The translations under genes were made by a program, and so were the position numbers. The notes under the pieces are model-generated. The model saw only the letters and a list, made by a program, of their open reading frames with translations, was not told the DNA's origin and searched no databases. DNA of 64,000 nt from Devosia sp. (lineage in GTDB: Bacteria; Pseudomonadota; Alphaproteobacteria; Rhizobiales; Devosiaceae). Positions 7,742 through 17,147 of this stretch are shown piece after piece (position 1 is the first letter of the stretch; each line of letters opens with the position of its first letter). The stretch is taken from NCBI RefSeq assembly GCF_028290625.1, contig NZ_JAQGJM010000020.1:124001-188000 (forward strand). Direction: 5' to 3'.

Positions 7742-8953
7742 TCAGGATACTCCCACCACCATCTCCGCCCTTCGCGCCACCTGCCCAACCAACTCGCACA
7801 ACTTATAAATCCCGCCCTCGATCTGGGCTTCGTCGCACAGCGAGAAGCTCAGCCGCATGGTATTCCTTCCCGAACCATCCGGGAAAAACGCCGAACCCGG
7901 CACGAACGCGATATCCGCCCGTAGCGCCTGCTTGAGCAGGTCCCCGGCATCGATGTGCCCCGGCAACGTCACCCACACGAACATGCCGCCCTCGGGCCTT
8001 GTCCAGTGTACGCCATCGGGCGCATAGCGCTGCAATGCCGCCAGCATGGCGTCGCGCCGCGTGCGGTACACGGACCGAATCCGGGTCACCTGTGCATCGA
8101 AGCTGTCCACCGCGGCGTGGTGAATGATGATCTGGTTGATGGTCGCCGTATGCGGGTCCGCGCCCTGCTTGAGTAGGACCAGCCGTCGGATCAGCGGAGC
8201 TGGCCCACAAATCCAGCCCACCCGCATTCCGGGCGACAGGGTCTTGGAGAACGTGCCGCAATAGAGCGTGCGGGTGCTCTCGATACCGCCGGCGCGCGCT
8301 TGATCCAGCGCTGCGATCGCGGGCAGGTCCTGTCCGTCGTAGCGCAGCGCCGAATAGGCGGCGTCCTCGACGATCAGCGCGCCCATGGCGTCCGCCGTCG
8401 CCAGTGCGGCATGACGGGCCTTCAGGGTCATCGTCTCGCCGGTCGGATTGGCGAAGTCGGGCACCAGATAGATCAACTTGGCCGGGCAGGCGCCCGCGCG
8501 CGCCGCCCCCAATGCTTCGAAGGTCGGCTGATAGGCTGAAAACGCCTGCAATGCGCCCAAATAGGTCGGCTGTGCAGTGGCAACGGCGTCGCCCGCGTCA
8601 AGCATCAGCTTGCCGATCAGGTCCAGCCCCTGCTGCGAGCCGCCGGTGATCAGAATATTGTCGGACCCACAATTGATCCCCATGGCCGCCATACGTGCCG
8701 CAATCCACTCGCGCAGCGGCAGATAGCCCTCGGTGGTGGAATATTGCAGCGCTTCGCGCGCGATCGACGGCCCGGCAAAGGTCTGCCGGTACGCATCCTG
8801 GAACAGCCCGACATTGAACAGCGCCGGGTCGGGAATGCCGCCCGCAAACGAGGTCATGCTCGGACGCGATACCAGCTTGAGCAGTTCGCGGATTTCCGAG
8901 GCCTTCATGGCCAGTGCGCGGGTCGACAGGCGGGGCAGGGGATGCGGAGGCAT
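7742..8953 (-). CDS. PLP-dependent class I/II aminotransferase (2-aminoadipate / aromatic transaminase type)
   Basis: A 403-residue fold-type I aminotransferase. The N-terminal SFAGGIPDPALF motif, the QYSTTEGYLPLREWIA segment and the GGSQQGLDLIGKL cofactor loop are typical of the LysN/2-aminoadipate subgroup. The PLP lysine is in CGTFSKTLSPGMRVGW, the Asp that binds the pyridine nitrogen is in LIVEDAAYSALR, and the C-terminal Arg that binds carboxylate is in NTMRLSFSL. AGGTGA lies just upstream of the ATG. It is divergent from a MocR regulator, the usual arrangement when a MocR protein controls a PLP enzyme gene. The substrate is unknown. Confidence 0.88.
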   Translation of the reverse strand: MPPHPLPRLSTRALAMKASEIRELLKLVSRPSMTSFAGGIPDPALFNVGLFQDAYRQTFAGPSIAREALQYSTTEGYLPLREWIAARMAAMGINCGSDNILITGGSQQGLDLIGKLMLDAGDAVATAQPTYLGALQAFSAYQPTFEALGAARAGACPAKLIYLVPDFANPTGETMTLKARHAALATADAMGALIVEDAAYSALRYDGQDLPAIAALDQARAGGIESTRTLYCGTFSKTLSPGMRVGWICGPAPLIRRLVLLKQGADPHTATINQIIIHHAAVDSFDAQVTRIRSVYRTRRDAMLAALQRYAPDGVHWTRPEGGMFVWVTLPGHIDAGDLLKQALRADIAFVPGSAFFPDGSGRNTMRLSFSLCDEAQIEGGIYKLCELVGQVARRAEMVVGVS

Positions 8954-9244
8954 TGTATCACCTATGGCTGATATGATAGATACAATACCGGAAACATTGT
9001 TATGTCAACACTATTGACCTTGATTTTGCTACGACGTAGCGTTAGGTCCAACGGCGCGAATGGCTGCCTTTTGGGTGGCTTGCCGGAATATCCTTGCCGG
9101 ATGCGGCTAATGGCCGACTCTGCTACAGATGAGGCGGTAGGCCATGGCTAATCCGCCGATGCGAATGGAACGCCATATTGAACCAGAAGTTGTATCTTCA
9201 TGAATTCACTAAGAACGATACAATCGTGAGAAAAACGATACAAT
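8952..9244. promoter_or_regulatory. Divergent control region with repeated GATACAAT boxes
   Basis: GATACAAT occurs at 8979-8986, 9217-9224 and 9237-9244 on the plus strand and at 8952-8959 on the minus strand, with a shorter TTGTATC at 9190-9196. The 9217 and 9237 copies are direct repeats 20 bases apart. The 8952 and 8979 copies form an inverted pair. The outermost copies run into the start codons of both divergent genes. MocR proteins are known to bind direct repeats near such promoters, so these are the likely operator sites of the adjacent regulator. Some copies could also serve as -10 elements (TACAAT). Confidence 0.7.
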
Positions 9245-10595
9245 GATCGCCGCCACCAAACTGCTCCTGCCTGATGGTGACCTGGCGCTGCATGAGCGCC
9301 TCGCCACTGCGCTGGTCAGCGCCATCGACAACGGCGCCTTCAAACCGGGCGAGCGTCTGCCGACGCACCGGCGGCTGGCGGAGCGCTTTGGCGTTTCCAT
9401 CGGCACCGTCACCCGGGCCGTCGATGCGCTCAGCGATCGCGGTCTGGTGCGTGGGGAAATTGGCCGCGGTACCTTCGTGCTGGACCGGTCCGCACCGTCC
9501 GATGCCAATGATATTGTCGATCTGACCATTAATGCGCCGCCGCCGCTGCTGGGTTACGAGGCGCTGGCGGAAGCTGCCGAAATCGCCACGCGCCGGGCGT
9601 TGCAATTGGCCAATGGCGGCTATGTCGATCACAGCGGCACCGATGCGCAGCGCAGCGTGGTCGCAGGCTGGCTGACCGGCACCCGCCAAACCGTCACCGC
9701 CGACGAGATCGTCCTCACCAATGGCGCGCAACAGGGCATTCACCTGGCCTTCGCCGCGCTCAAGGACCGCTCTGCGACCATCGCCACCGAAGGCGCGACC
9801 TTTCCCGGCGCCATCGCCGCCGCGGCCAATCTGGGCCTCACCATGCTGCCGGTGCTCACCGACGGGGAGGGCATGTTGCCCGATGCGCTCGATGCCGTGC
9901 TGGCGGCCAACCACTGCAAGATCATCTACACGACGCCGGTGTGCCAAAACCCGCTGGGTTTCGAGACTGGTCCCGAGCGGCGGCGCGCCATCGCGGCGGT
10001 CGCGACCAACCACGGCGCCACCATCGTCGAGGACGATATCTATGGCCTTTACGCCGCCAAGGGCAGCCTGACCTACAAGGACATCGCGCCTGACAACACG
10101 ATCTTCGTCACCAGCTTGTCCAAAAGCCTGACGCCGCTCGTGCGCCTTGGCGTCATCGTGCCTCCGCGCCCAATGCGGGCCGGGATCGCCAAACGGATGC
10201 GCGCCGAAAGCTGGGGCCTACCGCCTTTCGTGGCCGAGCTATCGGTGGCCTTGATCGAAACCGGCGCCGCCACCCGCATCGCGGCGCAATTGCGTGATGA
10301 GGCGATGGCGCGGCAGCTCATGGCACAGCAGATCTTCAATATTGCCAGCCTTCCCATGCCCCAGGGTGCGCCCCATATCTGGTTGCCAATGAGCCCGCTG
10401 GCGGCGGAACGCCTGGCGCGCCGCGCCAGCGAGGCGAAGGTGCGGATCACCCCACCGGGCGCAACCATAGTCGGCGCCTCCGGCATCGGCGGCGTGCGCC
10501 TTTGCATCATGGCTCCGCCGGCCCGCAGCGGGCTGGAGCGCGGCCTCTTCATTCTCGCTGGCCTCCTGGGCAGTGAAGAAGACGTGATTGTCTGA
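9243..10595 (+). CDS. MocR-type regulator (GntR HTH fused to an aminotransferase-like domain)
   Basis: A 450-residue protein. The winged HTH of the GntR family occupies residues 12-80 (AIDNGAFKPGERLPTHRRLA, then FGVSIGTVTRAVDALSDRG). After a short linker comes a class I aminotransferase-like domain from about residue 95, with LTNGAQQGIHLAFAAL, TTPVCQNPLGFETG, VEDDIYGLYA and the PLP lysine in SLSKSLTPLVRLG. Such proteins use PLP or its amino adduct as effector and do not usually catalyse transamination. It is divergent from the aminotransferase gene and probably controls it and itself through the GATACAAT boxes. A plain aminotransferase role is less likely given the HTH. Confidence 0.9.
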   Translation: MIAATKLLLPDGDLALHERLATALVSAIDNGAFKPGERLPTHRRLAERFGVSIGTVTRAVDALSDRGLVRGEIGRGTFVLDRSAPSDANDIVDLTINAPPPLLGYEALAEAAEIATRRALQLANGGYVDHSGTDAQRSVVAGWLTGTRQTVTADEIVLTNGAQQGIHLAFAALKDRSATIATEGATFPGAIAAAANLGLTMLPVLTDGEGMLPDALDAVLAANHCKIIYTTPVCQNPLGFETGPERRRAIAAVATNHGATIVEDDIYGLYAAKGSLTYKDIAPDNTIFVTSLSKSLTPLVRLGVIVPPRPMRAGIAKRMRAESWGLPPFVAELSVALIETGAATRIAAQLRDEAMARQLMAQQIFNIASLPMPQGAPHIWLPMSPLAAERLARRASEAKVRITPPGATIVGASGIGGVRLCIMAPPARSGLERGLFILAGLLGSEEDVIV

Positions 10596-10808
10596 TACGT
10601 CATCTGGATGTTGCGCGCCGCTGGTTAGCTTATGTGGCGAGCCTCCGATCGCACCCGGTAACAAGGGTCGAGCTTGTACACGTGCACACTCAAAAATCGC
10701 GCCGCGGCTCTTAAGAATGGCCCTGTCGTGGCGTCATGTTTGACCCCGTTGTGACGGTGCCATTTTTGGATTGTTACAATGAAATCCCTTTAATTTCAGC
10801 ATATTAAC

Positions 10809-10826
10809 CTGTCACAAATCCGTGGC
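10809..10826 (+). promoter_or_regulatory. Candidate Pho box upstream of pstS
   Basis: CTGTCAC-AAAT-CCGTGGC has the 7-4-7 direct-repeat layout of alphaproteobacterial Pho boxes (CTGTCAT-like half-sites 11 bases apart); the first half-site is close to consensus and the second is weaker. It lies 118 bases before the pstS start in an otherwise gene-free region (10596-10943). PhoB, encoded at the end of this operon, would bind here under phosphate limitation. Confidence 0.65.
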
Positions 10827-10943
10827 CCAACTGCAATAAAACTGTTGCCGCGCCCTCCTATGGTCGCCGCGTCACAGGGCGGCCCGGCTCCAAACCGGAT
10901 TGGCCAGCCAGGTTAAAAAATGAATTCCGAAAGGGAAATCCCA

Positions 10944-11963
10944 ATGAAAACCGCACTCCTCGTCAGTGCTGCCGTTATCGCGCTTGCCATGACCTCGACG
11001 GGCGCTTTCGCCCAGTCGCGCGACACCATCCAGGTCTCGGGTTCGTCCACCGTGCTGCCGTTCGCCTCGATCGTTGCCGAAGAATTCGGCTCGGCCTTCC
11101 CCGAGTTCAAGACCCCAGTCGTCGGTTCGGGCGGCACGGGCGCTGGCCTGAAGCAGTTCTGCGAAGGCGTTGGCGACAACACCATCGACATCGCCAATGC
11201 ATCGCGTCCGATCAAGGACAGCGAGCGCGAAGTCTGCACCACCAATGGCGTGACCGACATCCGTGAAGTCCAGTTCGGCTTCGACGGCATCGTGTTCGCT
11301 TCGGCCGCTACCGGCCCCGATTTCGCCCTGACCCCCGTCATGGTCTACAAGGCCCTGGCTGCCCAGGTTATGGTTGACGGCAAGCTCGTCGACAATCCCT
11401 ACAAGACCTGGAAGGAAATCGACGCTTCCCTCCCCGACATGCCGATCGTTCTGGCCATCCCGGCCTCGAACCACGGCACTCGCGAAGTGTTCCAGGAGAA
11501 GGTCGTGGCTGCCGGTGCTGAAGAAGCCGGTCTGCCCGAAGGTCTTTCCGATGAAGACAAGGCCAAGGCCCTGACCACCTTCCGTCAGGACGGCGTCACT
11601 GAAATCGCTGGCGACTATACCGAAACCCTGGCTCGCCTGAAGTCGGACCCGAACACCGTTGGCGTGTTCGGCCTGTCCTTCTACGACGAAAACAAGGACA
11701 CCCTGAAGGTCGCGACCGTTGACGGCATCGTGCCGACCAATGAATCGGTTGCTGCTGGCGAATACCCGGTCAGCCGTCCGCTGTACTTCTACGTCAAGGG
11801 CCAGCACATCGGCATCGTCCCCGGCATCGAAGAATACGTTCAGTTCTTCCTCTCCGACGCCATGATCGGCGAAGGCTCGACCCTGGAAGCCGCTGGCCTG
11901 ATCCCGCAGCCGGCCGACAAGACCGCTGAAGTTCTCGCCGCTTTCGAAGCCGGCGCGAAGTAA
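10944..11963 (+). CDS. pstS: Phosphate ABC transporter, periplasmic phosphate-binding protein PstS
   Basis: A 339-residue protein. The start MKTALLVSAAVIALAM is preceded by AAGGGAAA; a further ATG at 10920 only adds eight polar residues. The signal peptide is cleaved near GAFAQSRD. The phosphate-binding loops are clear: VSGSSTVLPFA at the N-terminus, VGSGGTGAGLKQFCEG near residue 65 and the ANASRPIK segment. It captures phosphate in the periplasm for PstCAB. Its third-position codon choice is strongly C/G-biased, as in a highly expressed gene, and a hairpin after its stop probably sets its expression above that of the downstream genes. Confidence 0.96.
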   Translation: MKTALLVSAAVIALAMTSTGAFAQSRDTIQVSGSSTVLPFASIVAEEFGSAFPEFKTPVVGSGGTGAGLKQFCEGVGDNTIDIANASRPIKDSEREVCTTNGVTDIREVQFGFDGIVFASAATGPDFALTPVMVYKALAAQVMVDGKLVDNPYKTWKEIDASLPDMPIVLAIPASNHGTREVFQEKVVAAGAEEAGLPEGLSDEDKAKALTTFRQDGVTEIAGDYTETLARLKSDPNTVGVFGLSFYDENKDTLKVATVDGIVPTNESVAAGEYPVSRPLYFYVKGQHIGIVPGIEEYVQFFLSDAMIGEGSTLEAAGLIPQPADKTAEVLAAFEAGAK

Positions 11964-11974
11964 TCGTGAATATC

Positions 11975-11997
11975 GGGCCGCGCCATTGGCGCGGCCC
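11975..11997 (+). terminator. Stable hairpin between pstS and pstC (attenuator or mRNA stabiliser)
   Basis: A perfect 10-base stem GGGCCGCGCC with an ATT loop lies 12 bases after the pstS stop. No T-run follows, so it is more likely a 3'-end-protecting or partial-termination structure that gives more pstS than pstCAB message. Confidence 0.6.
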
Positions 11998-12026
11998 ACT
12001 CACTTAGTTGTCGCGGGGCCCCATAG

Positions 12027-13406
12027 ATGAACAACCTGGTAATAGCCGCATTGCTGCTGGTGCTGATCGGCCTGGCGTTCCAGACCGGCTGGTCAAAGAG
12101 TGGTTCGCTCGTCACCGCCAAAGGCGTCCGGGTTCATTCCCGCCAACAATATCACGGCTCGCTGGTTGCCATCTGGGCGATCATCCCGGCCCTCGTCGCC
12201 CTTGCCCTGTGGGGCTGGTTCGGTGGCGACGTTACGCATAATTACATTGTCGGCCAGATTCCCACCGATACGGTGCTTGCACTCGACCAGGTTGGGCTCA
12301 ATGCCACGATCGCCCGCATCCGGGCGCTGGCTTCGGGCTATGGTGTGGCGGGCGATGTGCTGCCTTACGAACAGGCGGCGGGCGATGCCTTGCGCTCGTT
12401 CAATTTCCTGACTTTCGTCGGCACGATCGTCGTCGCTGGGGCGCTCGGTCTTGGGGGCCTGTTCCTGGCCCGCAACCGTATCGATGTCCGCCTGCGCGCC
12501 CGCAACGAAGTCGAGCGCGTGATCAACCTGTTGCTGCTGGCCTGCTCTGCCGTCGCCATTCTGACCACGGCCGGTATCGTCGGCTCGCTGGTGACCGAGG
12601 CGTTCAAGTTCTTCACCTTTGTCAGCCCGCTGGACTTCTTCTTCGGTACCGTTTGGTCGCCGCTGAACGGTTCGACCATTCCGGGTGAGTACGGTTCCTA
12701 CGGCTTGCTGCCGCTGCTGGTCGGCACACTGATGATCACCGCGATCGCCATGCTGGTCGCGGTGCCCGTCGGCCTGATGGCTGCGATCTATCTCAGCCAA
12801 TACGCCCACCGCAATTTCCGTGCTGTCGCCAAGCCGATCATCGAAGTGCTGGCGGGTATTCCCACCATCGTGTTCGGCTTCTTCGCGCTGACCACCGTGG
12901 GTCCGTTCCTGCGTGATGCGGGCGGCACGGTCGGTTTGGGTATCAACGCCACCAGCGCCCTGACTGCCGGTGTGGTCATGGGCATCATGATCATTCCATT
13001 CGTGTCCTCGCTCAGTGATGACATTCTCAACCAAGTGCCGCGCACGCTGCGTGATGGCGCCTATGGGCTGGGCGCCACCAAGTCAGAAACCATCCGCAAC
13101 GTGCTGTTGCCGGCCGCGTTGCCGGGGATCGTCGGCGCCTTCCTGCTGGCCGTCAGCCGCGCCGTCGGCGAAACCATGATCGTGGTGCTGGCGGCGGGTA
13201 ACTCGCCGGTGCTCAAGGGCAATCCATTCGAGCCGGTCGCCACCATCACCGTGTCGATTGTCAACCAGCTCACCGGCGATACCGATTTCGCCGGGCCGCA
13301 ATCGCTGGTCGCCTTTGCGCTCGGTCTGACCCTCTTCGTGCTGACGCTCTGCCTCAATATCTTCGCCCTCTTCATCGTCCGCAAGTTCCGGGAGCAGTAC
13401 GAATAA
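12027..13406 (+). CDS. pstC: Phosphate ABC transporter permease PstC
   Basis: A 459-residue inner-membrane protein. The long N-terminal part (about residues 1-190, with extra hydrophobic segments and a periplasmic stretch) is usual for alphaproteobacterial PstC and longer than the E. coli protein. The permease core starts near residue 205 and contains a typical EAA-type loop (LRDGAYGLGATKSETIRNVLLP) for contact with PstB, and the motif VSRAVGETMIVVLAAG. It forms the phosphate channel with PstA. The upstream spacing is 63 bases and holds the hairpin after pstS. Confidence 0.94.
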   Translation: MNNLVIAALLLVLIGLAFQTGWSKSGSLVTAKGVRVHSRQQYHGSLVAIWAIIPALVALALWGWFGGDVTHNYIVGQIPTDTVLALDQVGLNATIARIRALASGYGVAGDVLPYEQAAGDALRSFNFLTFVGTIVVAGALGLGGLFLARNRIDVRLRARNEVERVINLLLLACSAVAILTTAGIVGSLVTEAFKFFTFVSPLDFFFGTVWSPLNGSTIPGEYGSYGLLPLLVGTLMITAIAMLVAVPVGLMAAIYLSQYAHRNFRAVAKPIIEVLAGIPTIVFGFFALTTVGPFLRDAGGTVGLGINATSALTAGVVMGIMIIPFVSSLSDDILNQVPRTLRDGAYGLGATKSETIRNVLLPAALPGIVGAFLLAVSRAVGETMIVVLAAGNSPVLKGNPFEPVATITVSIVNQLTGDTDFAGPQSLVAFALGLTLFVLTLCLNIFALFIVRKFREQYE

Positions 13407-13407
13407 A

Positions 13408-14775
13408 ATGGCCATCGATACGCTTCCCATTGCCAAGCAGACTCCGGCTGAACGCACCCAGGTCGTCCATGACGGCCTGCGTGCCCGCCATCTCAGCGAG
13501 AACATCTTCAAGGGCCTGGGTCTTGCCGCCATCATCCTGGCGCTTGGCTTCGTCGCCCTGCTGTTCACCGATATCATCCGTAAAGGCCTGCCGGCCTTTA
13601 CTCAGGAAAATATGCACCTGTCGGTCAATTTCGATCCTGCCATCGTCAAGGTCGATCCGGTGCCGATCCGCAATGGCTTTGCCTCCGAGGCCGAATACCA
13701 GGCCGCAAGCCTGAAATGGCAGCGTTCGGTGGCTCTGCTGAACTGGAACAAGGTGGTCGAAGCTTCGCTCCGTGCCGCGGCGCCTGCGGGCTACGAGATC
13801 GACACCAAGGACCTGCTGACCATTGCCGAGACCGACGCGCGACATGAAATTCGCGAGCGCTTCGTCGCCAATCCGACCCTGCTCGGCCAGACCGTTGACA
13901 TTGACGTCCTGGCGTCGGCCAGCGCCGTCAACTGGATCAAGGGCAATATCGACCGCAGCCTGCAGGACAGCCAGCAGCAGCTCTCGCCCGAAGCGCGCAG
14001 CCTGATCGACACGTTTGTCGAAAATGGCGTCATCAGCCGGGGCTTTGCCTGGTCGATCCTGACCAATGTCGATAGCCGTGCGGCTCCGGCCTCGGCGGGT
14101 CTGGCAGGCGCCTTCTTCGGCTCGCTCTACATGATGATCATTGTCATTCTGCTGGCGGTGCCGATCGGGGTAGCCTCGGCCATCTATCTGGAAGAGTTCG
14201 CGCCCAAGTCCAAGGTGACCGACTTCATCGAAGTCAATATCAACAACCTGGCCGCGGTTCCCTCTATCGTGTTCGGCCTGCTCGGCGCAGCGGTGTTCAT
14301 CAACTACATGCACCTGCCGATTTCGGCTCCGCTGGTCGGCGGCCTGGTGCTGACGCTGATGACATTGCCCACCATCATCATCGCTACCCGCGGTGCGCTG
14401 CTTGGCGTGTCCCCCGCTCTGCGCCAGGCTGCGCTCGGCATGGGTGCTTCCAAGACGCAGATGGTGTTCCACCATGTGCTGCCGGTCACCTTCCCCTCGA
14501 TCCTGACCGCAACCATCATTGGTGTCGCCCACGCTTTGGGTGAAACGGCGCCGCTGCTGCTGATCGGCATGAAGGCCTTCGTGGCCTCCGTCCCGGCTAC
14601 GCCGATGGACCAGGCCACGGCTCTCCCGGTCCAGATTTATCTTTGGCAGGGTAACGAGGATCGCAACTTCTTCGAACCCCGCACGGCGGCCGCCATCATG
14701 GTGCTGCTGGCCTTTATGATCGTGCTCAACGGTATTGCCGTCTATCTTCGCTCACGACTTGAAAAGCGGGCCTGA
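13408..14775 (+). CDS. pstA: Phosphate ABC transporter permease PstA
   Basis: A 455-residue inner-membrane protein whose ATG follows the pstC stop by one base. Residues 30-60 form a first membrane segment (GLGLAAIILALGFVALLF), then comes a periplasmic domain of about 170 residues typical of long alphaproteobacterial PstA (DUF3333-like), and then the permease core from about residue 225. The EAA-like loop is ALRQAALGMGASKTQMVFHH, and VAHALGETAPLLLIGMK follows. It pairs with PstC in the high-affinity phosphate importer. Confidence 0.94.
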   Translation: MAIDTLPIAKQTPAERTQVVHDGLRARHLSENIFKGLGLAAIILALGFVALLFTDIIRKGLPAFTQENMHLSVNFDPAIVKVDPVPIRNGFASEAEYQAASLKWQRSVALLNWNKVVEASLRAAAPAGYEIDTKDLLTIAETDARHEIRERFVANPTLLGQTVDIDVLASASAVNWIKGNIDRSLQDSQQQLSPEARSLIDTFVENGVISRGFAWSILTNVDSRAAPASAGLAGAFFGSLYMMIIVILLAVPIGVASAIYLEEFAPKSKVTDFIEVNINNLAAVPSIVFGLLGAAVFINYMHLPISAPLVGGLVLTLMTLPTIIIATRGALLGVSPALRQAALGMGASKTQMVFHHVLPVTFPSILTATIIGVAHALGETAPLLLIGMKAFVASVPATPMDQATALPVQIYLWQGNEDRNFFEPRTAAAIMVLLAFMIVLNGIAVYLRSRLEKRA

Positions 14776-14829
14776 CCGGGCCAGGTGAGCCCTTGGCCTC
14801 CCTATCGGCGCAACGAAAGGAATTGAACA

Positions 14830-15666
14830 ATGGACGTCCTTGCAGGCAAGATCAAAATGACTCAGCAAACAGTGAACTCCACCATGAATCCCGCCGATAT
14901 GCTTGATCGTCCGATCCGTTTGACCGCTAAGGACGTCACCGTCCACTACGGTGCCAAGCAGGCTCTGCACGGCATTTCGATCAATATACCCGATCGTGCC
15001 GTGACCTCCTTCATCGGGCCGTCGGGTTGCGGCAAGTCGACGTTCCTGCGCTGCATCAACCGCATGAACGATACCATCGAAGGCGCCCGGGTTGGCGGCA
15101 CGATCAAGCTCGACGAGCAGGACATTTACGATCCCAATCTCGACGTGGTGGAACTGCGCGCCCGTATCGGCATGGTGTTCCAAAAGCCCAATCCGTTCCC
15201 GAAATCGATCTACGAGAACGTCGCCTACGGTCCCAAAATCCACGGCCTGGCCAAGTCGAAGACCGACATGGACGAGATCGTGATTTCCTCGCTGCGCAAG
15301 GCGGGTCTGTTCGAAGAGGTCAAGGATCGGCTGAACGAGCCCGGCACCGGCCTGTCCGGTGGTCAGCAGCAGCGCCTGTGCATTGCTCGCGCTATCGCCG
15401 TTGGCCCGGAAGTCATCCTGATGGACGAGCCCTGCTCGGCGCTCGATCCGATCGCTACCGCCATCATCGAAGAGCTGATCGATGAATTGCGCGAGAACTA
15501 TACCATCGTCATCGTCACCCACTCGATGCAGCAGGCCGCCCGCGTGTCGCAGAAGACCGCGTTCTTCCACCTGGGCAATCTGATCGAGGAGGGCGTTACC
15601 GAAGACATCTTCACCAATCCGGTCAACAAGCAGACCCAGGATTACATCATGGGCCGCATCGGCTAG
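14830..15666 (+). CDS. pstB: Phosphate ABC transporter ATP-binding protein PstB
   Basis: A 278-residue ATPase. The start at 14830 has AAAGGAATT upstream; an internal Met (MTQQTV) is possible but has no better site. Walker A is GPSGCGKS at residues 63-70, the Q-loop lies in [18 protein letters not shown], the signature is [14 protein letters not shown], Walker B is [13 protein letters not shown] and the switch His is in [14 protein letters not shown]. The FPKSIYENV and CSALDPIAT features are specific to PstB. It powers phosphate import and, with PhoU, participates in Pho signalling. Confidence 0.96.
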   Translation: MDVLAGKIKMTQQTVNSTMNPADMLDRPIRLTAKDVTVHYGAKQALHGISINIPDRAVTSFIGPSGCGKSTFLRCINRMNDTIEGARVGGTIKLDEQDIYDPNLDVVELRARIGMVFQKPNPFPKSIYENVAYGPKIHGLAKSKTDMDEIVISSLRKAGLFEEVKDRLNEPGTGLSGGQQQRLCIARAIAVGPEVILMDEPCSALDPIATAIIEELIDELRENYTIVIVTHSMQQAARVSQKTAFFHLGNLIEEGVTEDIFTNPVNKQTQDYIMGRIG

Positions 15667-15700
15667 GGCGAACGCTCTCCAGAAAATCGAGGATAACGCC

Positions 15701-16411
15701 ATGCCCATCACGTCCCAAGACCATATCGTCAGCTCCTATAGCGACGAGCTGACCGCGCTGGCCCAGTTGATCGCCGAAATGGGCGGCCAGGTCGAAGTCG
15801 CCATCGAGAATGGCACCAAGGCGCTGCTCAAGCTCGACCGTGAGCTGGCCGACGTCACCATCATCGCCGATCAGCGCATCGACGACATGCAGCGCCGCAT
15901 CGACGACATGGCAGTATCGATGATCGCCCGCCGCCAGCCCATGGCCAGCGATCTGCGCGCCATCGTTACGTCAATCCACGTTGCGTCCGACCTGGAGCGC
16001 GTCGGCGACATGGCCAAGCAGTTGGCCCGCCGCTCGCTCAAGCTCGAAGGGCTCAGCCTGCAGCCGACTTTCTATAATGGCGTGCGCAACATGACCAATC
16101 TGGTGCTCCGCCAGATCAAGGATGCGCTCGACGCCTATGCCAGCCGTGACCCGGCTGCCGCCATCGAAGTGTGCAACCGCGACGACGAAGTCGACGCCAT
16201 GCACACCTCGCTGTTCCGCGAACTCCTGACCTACATGATGGAAGATCCGCGCAACATCACGCAGTGCACGCATCTGCTGTTCTGCGCCAAGAGCCTGGAG
16301 CGTATCGGCGACCACGCGACCAATATCGCCGAACGCGCCTATTACCTGCAGACCGGCAAGCAATTGACCGCCGATGTGCAGGAACTTCAGCGGACCCAGA
16401 TCAAGGCGTAG
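15701..16411 (+). CDS. phoU: Phosphate signalling protein PhoU
   Basis: A 236-residue helical protein with two PhoU three-helix repeats. The metal-binding type motifs are visible as DDMQRRIDDMAVSMIARRQP in the first half and ERIGDHATNIAERAYYL in the second, with the first-half partner DLERVGDMAKQLARRSLK. It links Pst transport state to the PhoR/PhoB two-component system and represses the Pho regulon when phosphate is abundant. It lies 34 bases after pstB in the same operon. Confidence 0.95.
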   Translation: MPITSQDHIVSSYSDELTALAQLIAEMGGQVEVAIENGTKALLKLDRELADVTIIADQRIDDMQRRIDDMAVSMIARRQPMASDLRAIVTSIHVASDLERVGDMAKQLARRSLKLEGLSLQPTFYNGVRNMTNLVLRQIKDALDAYASRDPAAAIEVCNRDDEVDAMHTSLFRELLTYMMEDPRNITQCTHLLFCAKSLERIGDHATNIAERAYYLQTGKQLTADVQELQRTQIKA

Positions 16412-16445
16412 CCGGCTTCGGCCGAGCGACCTTGGGAGTAAACCC

Positions 16446-17147
16446 ATGCCCGCAACAATACTTGTTGTCGAGGACGAGGAAGATATCTCGATCCTCCTGC
16501 GCTATAATCTTGAAGCCGAGGGCTTCCGCGTCCTGACCGCCGAAACCGGCGATCAGGCGCAGGAGCGCATCCAGGACAAATTGCCGGACCTGATCCTGCT
16601 CGACTGGATGCTGCCCGAAGTTTCCGGCATTGAACTGTGCCGTCGCCTCCGTGCCCGCGAAGAAACCGCCCGCGTGCCGATCATCATGATCACCGCCCGC
16701 GGCGAGGAAGAAGAGCGCGTCCGCGGCCTCGCCACCGGGGCCGACGATTATGTCGTCAAGCCGTTCTCGGTGCCCGAACTGCTGGCGCGCATCCATGCGC
16801 TGTTGCGCCGTGCCAATCCGAACCTGGTCACTGCGGCCCTCAAGGTCGGTGATCTGGAGCTGGACCGCACCACCCACCGCGTCCGCCGCGCCACCCGCGA
16901 CGTGCATCTGGGGCCGACGGAATACCGCCTGCTAGAATATTTGATGCGCCATCCCGGCCGGGTCTATTCGCGCGAGCAATTGCTCGATGGCGTCTGGGGC
17001 AATGACGTGTATGTCGACGAGCGTACCGTGGACGTGCATATCGGCCGCCTCCGCCGCGCCATCAATCGCGGCCGCGAAAGCGATCCTATCCGCACCGTGC
17101 GCGGCGCCGGCTATGCGTTTGACGAGCGGTTTGCACAGGTAGCGTAA
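16446..17147 (+). CDS. phoB: Phosphate regulon response regulator PhoB
   Basis: A 233-residue OmpR-family regulator. The start MPATILVVEDEED follows GGGAGTAAACCC; a longer reading into phoU is unlikely. The receiver domain has Asp10/Glu11, the phospho-acceptor Asp53 (LLDWMLP), Thr83 and Lys105 (VVKPF). The C-terminal winged helix includes LGPTEYRLLEYLMRHPG and the recognition region VDVHIGRLRRAIN. Phosphorylated PhoB activates pst and other Pho genes through Pho boxes such as the one at 10809. No phoR kinase gene is present next to it. Confidence 0.95.
   Translation: MPATILVVEDEEDISILLRYNLEAEGFRVLTAETGDQAQERIQDKLPDLILLDWMLPEVSGIELCRRLRAREETARVPIIMITARGEEEERVRGLATGADDYVVKPFSVPELLARIHALLRRANPNLVTAALKVGDLELDRTTHRVRRATRDVHLGPTEYRLLEYLMRHPGRVYSREQLLDGVWGNDVYVDERTVDVHIGRLRRAINRGRESDPIRTVRGAGYAFDERFAQVA

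Noticed and set aside
6124..7788. Long minus-strand frame (554 codons)
   Set aside because: Opposite the semialdehyde dehydrogenase gene, His/Asp/Arg-rich, with no family features; a GC-bias shadow.
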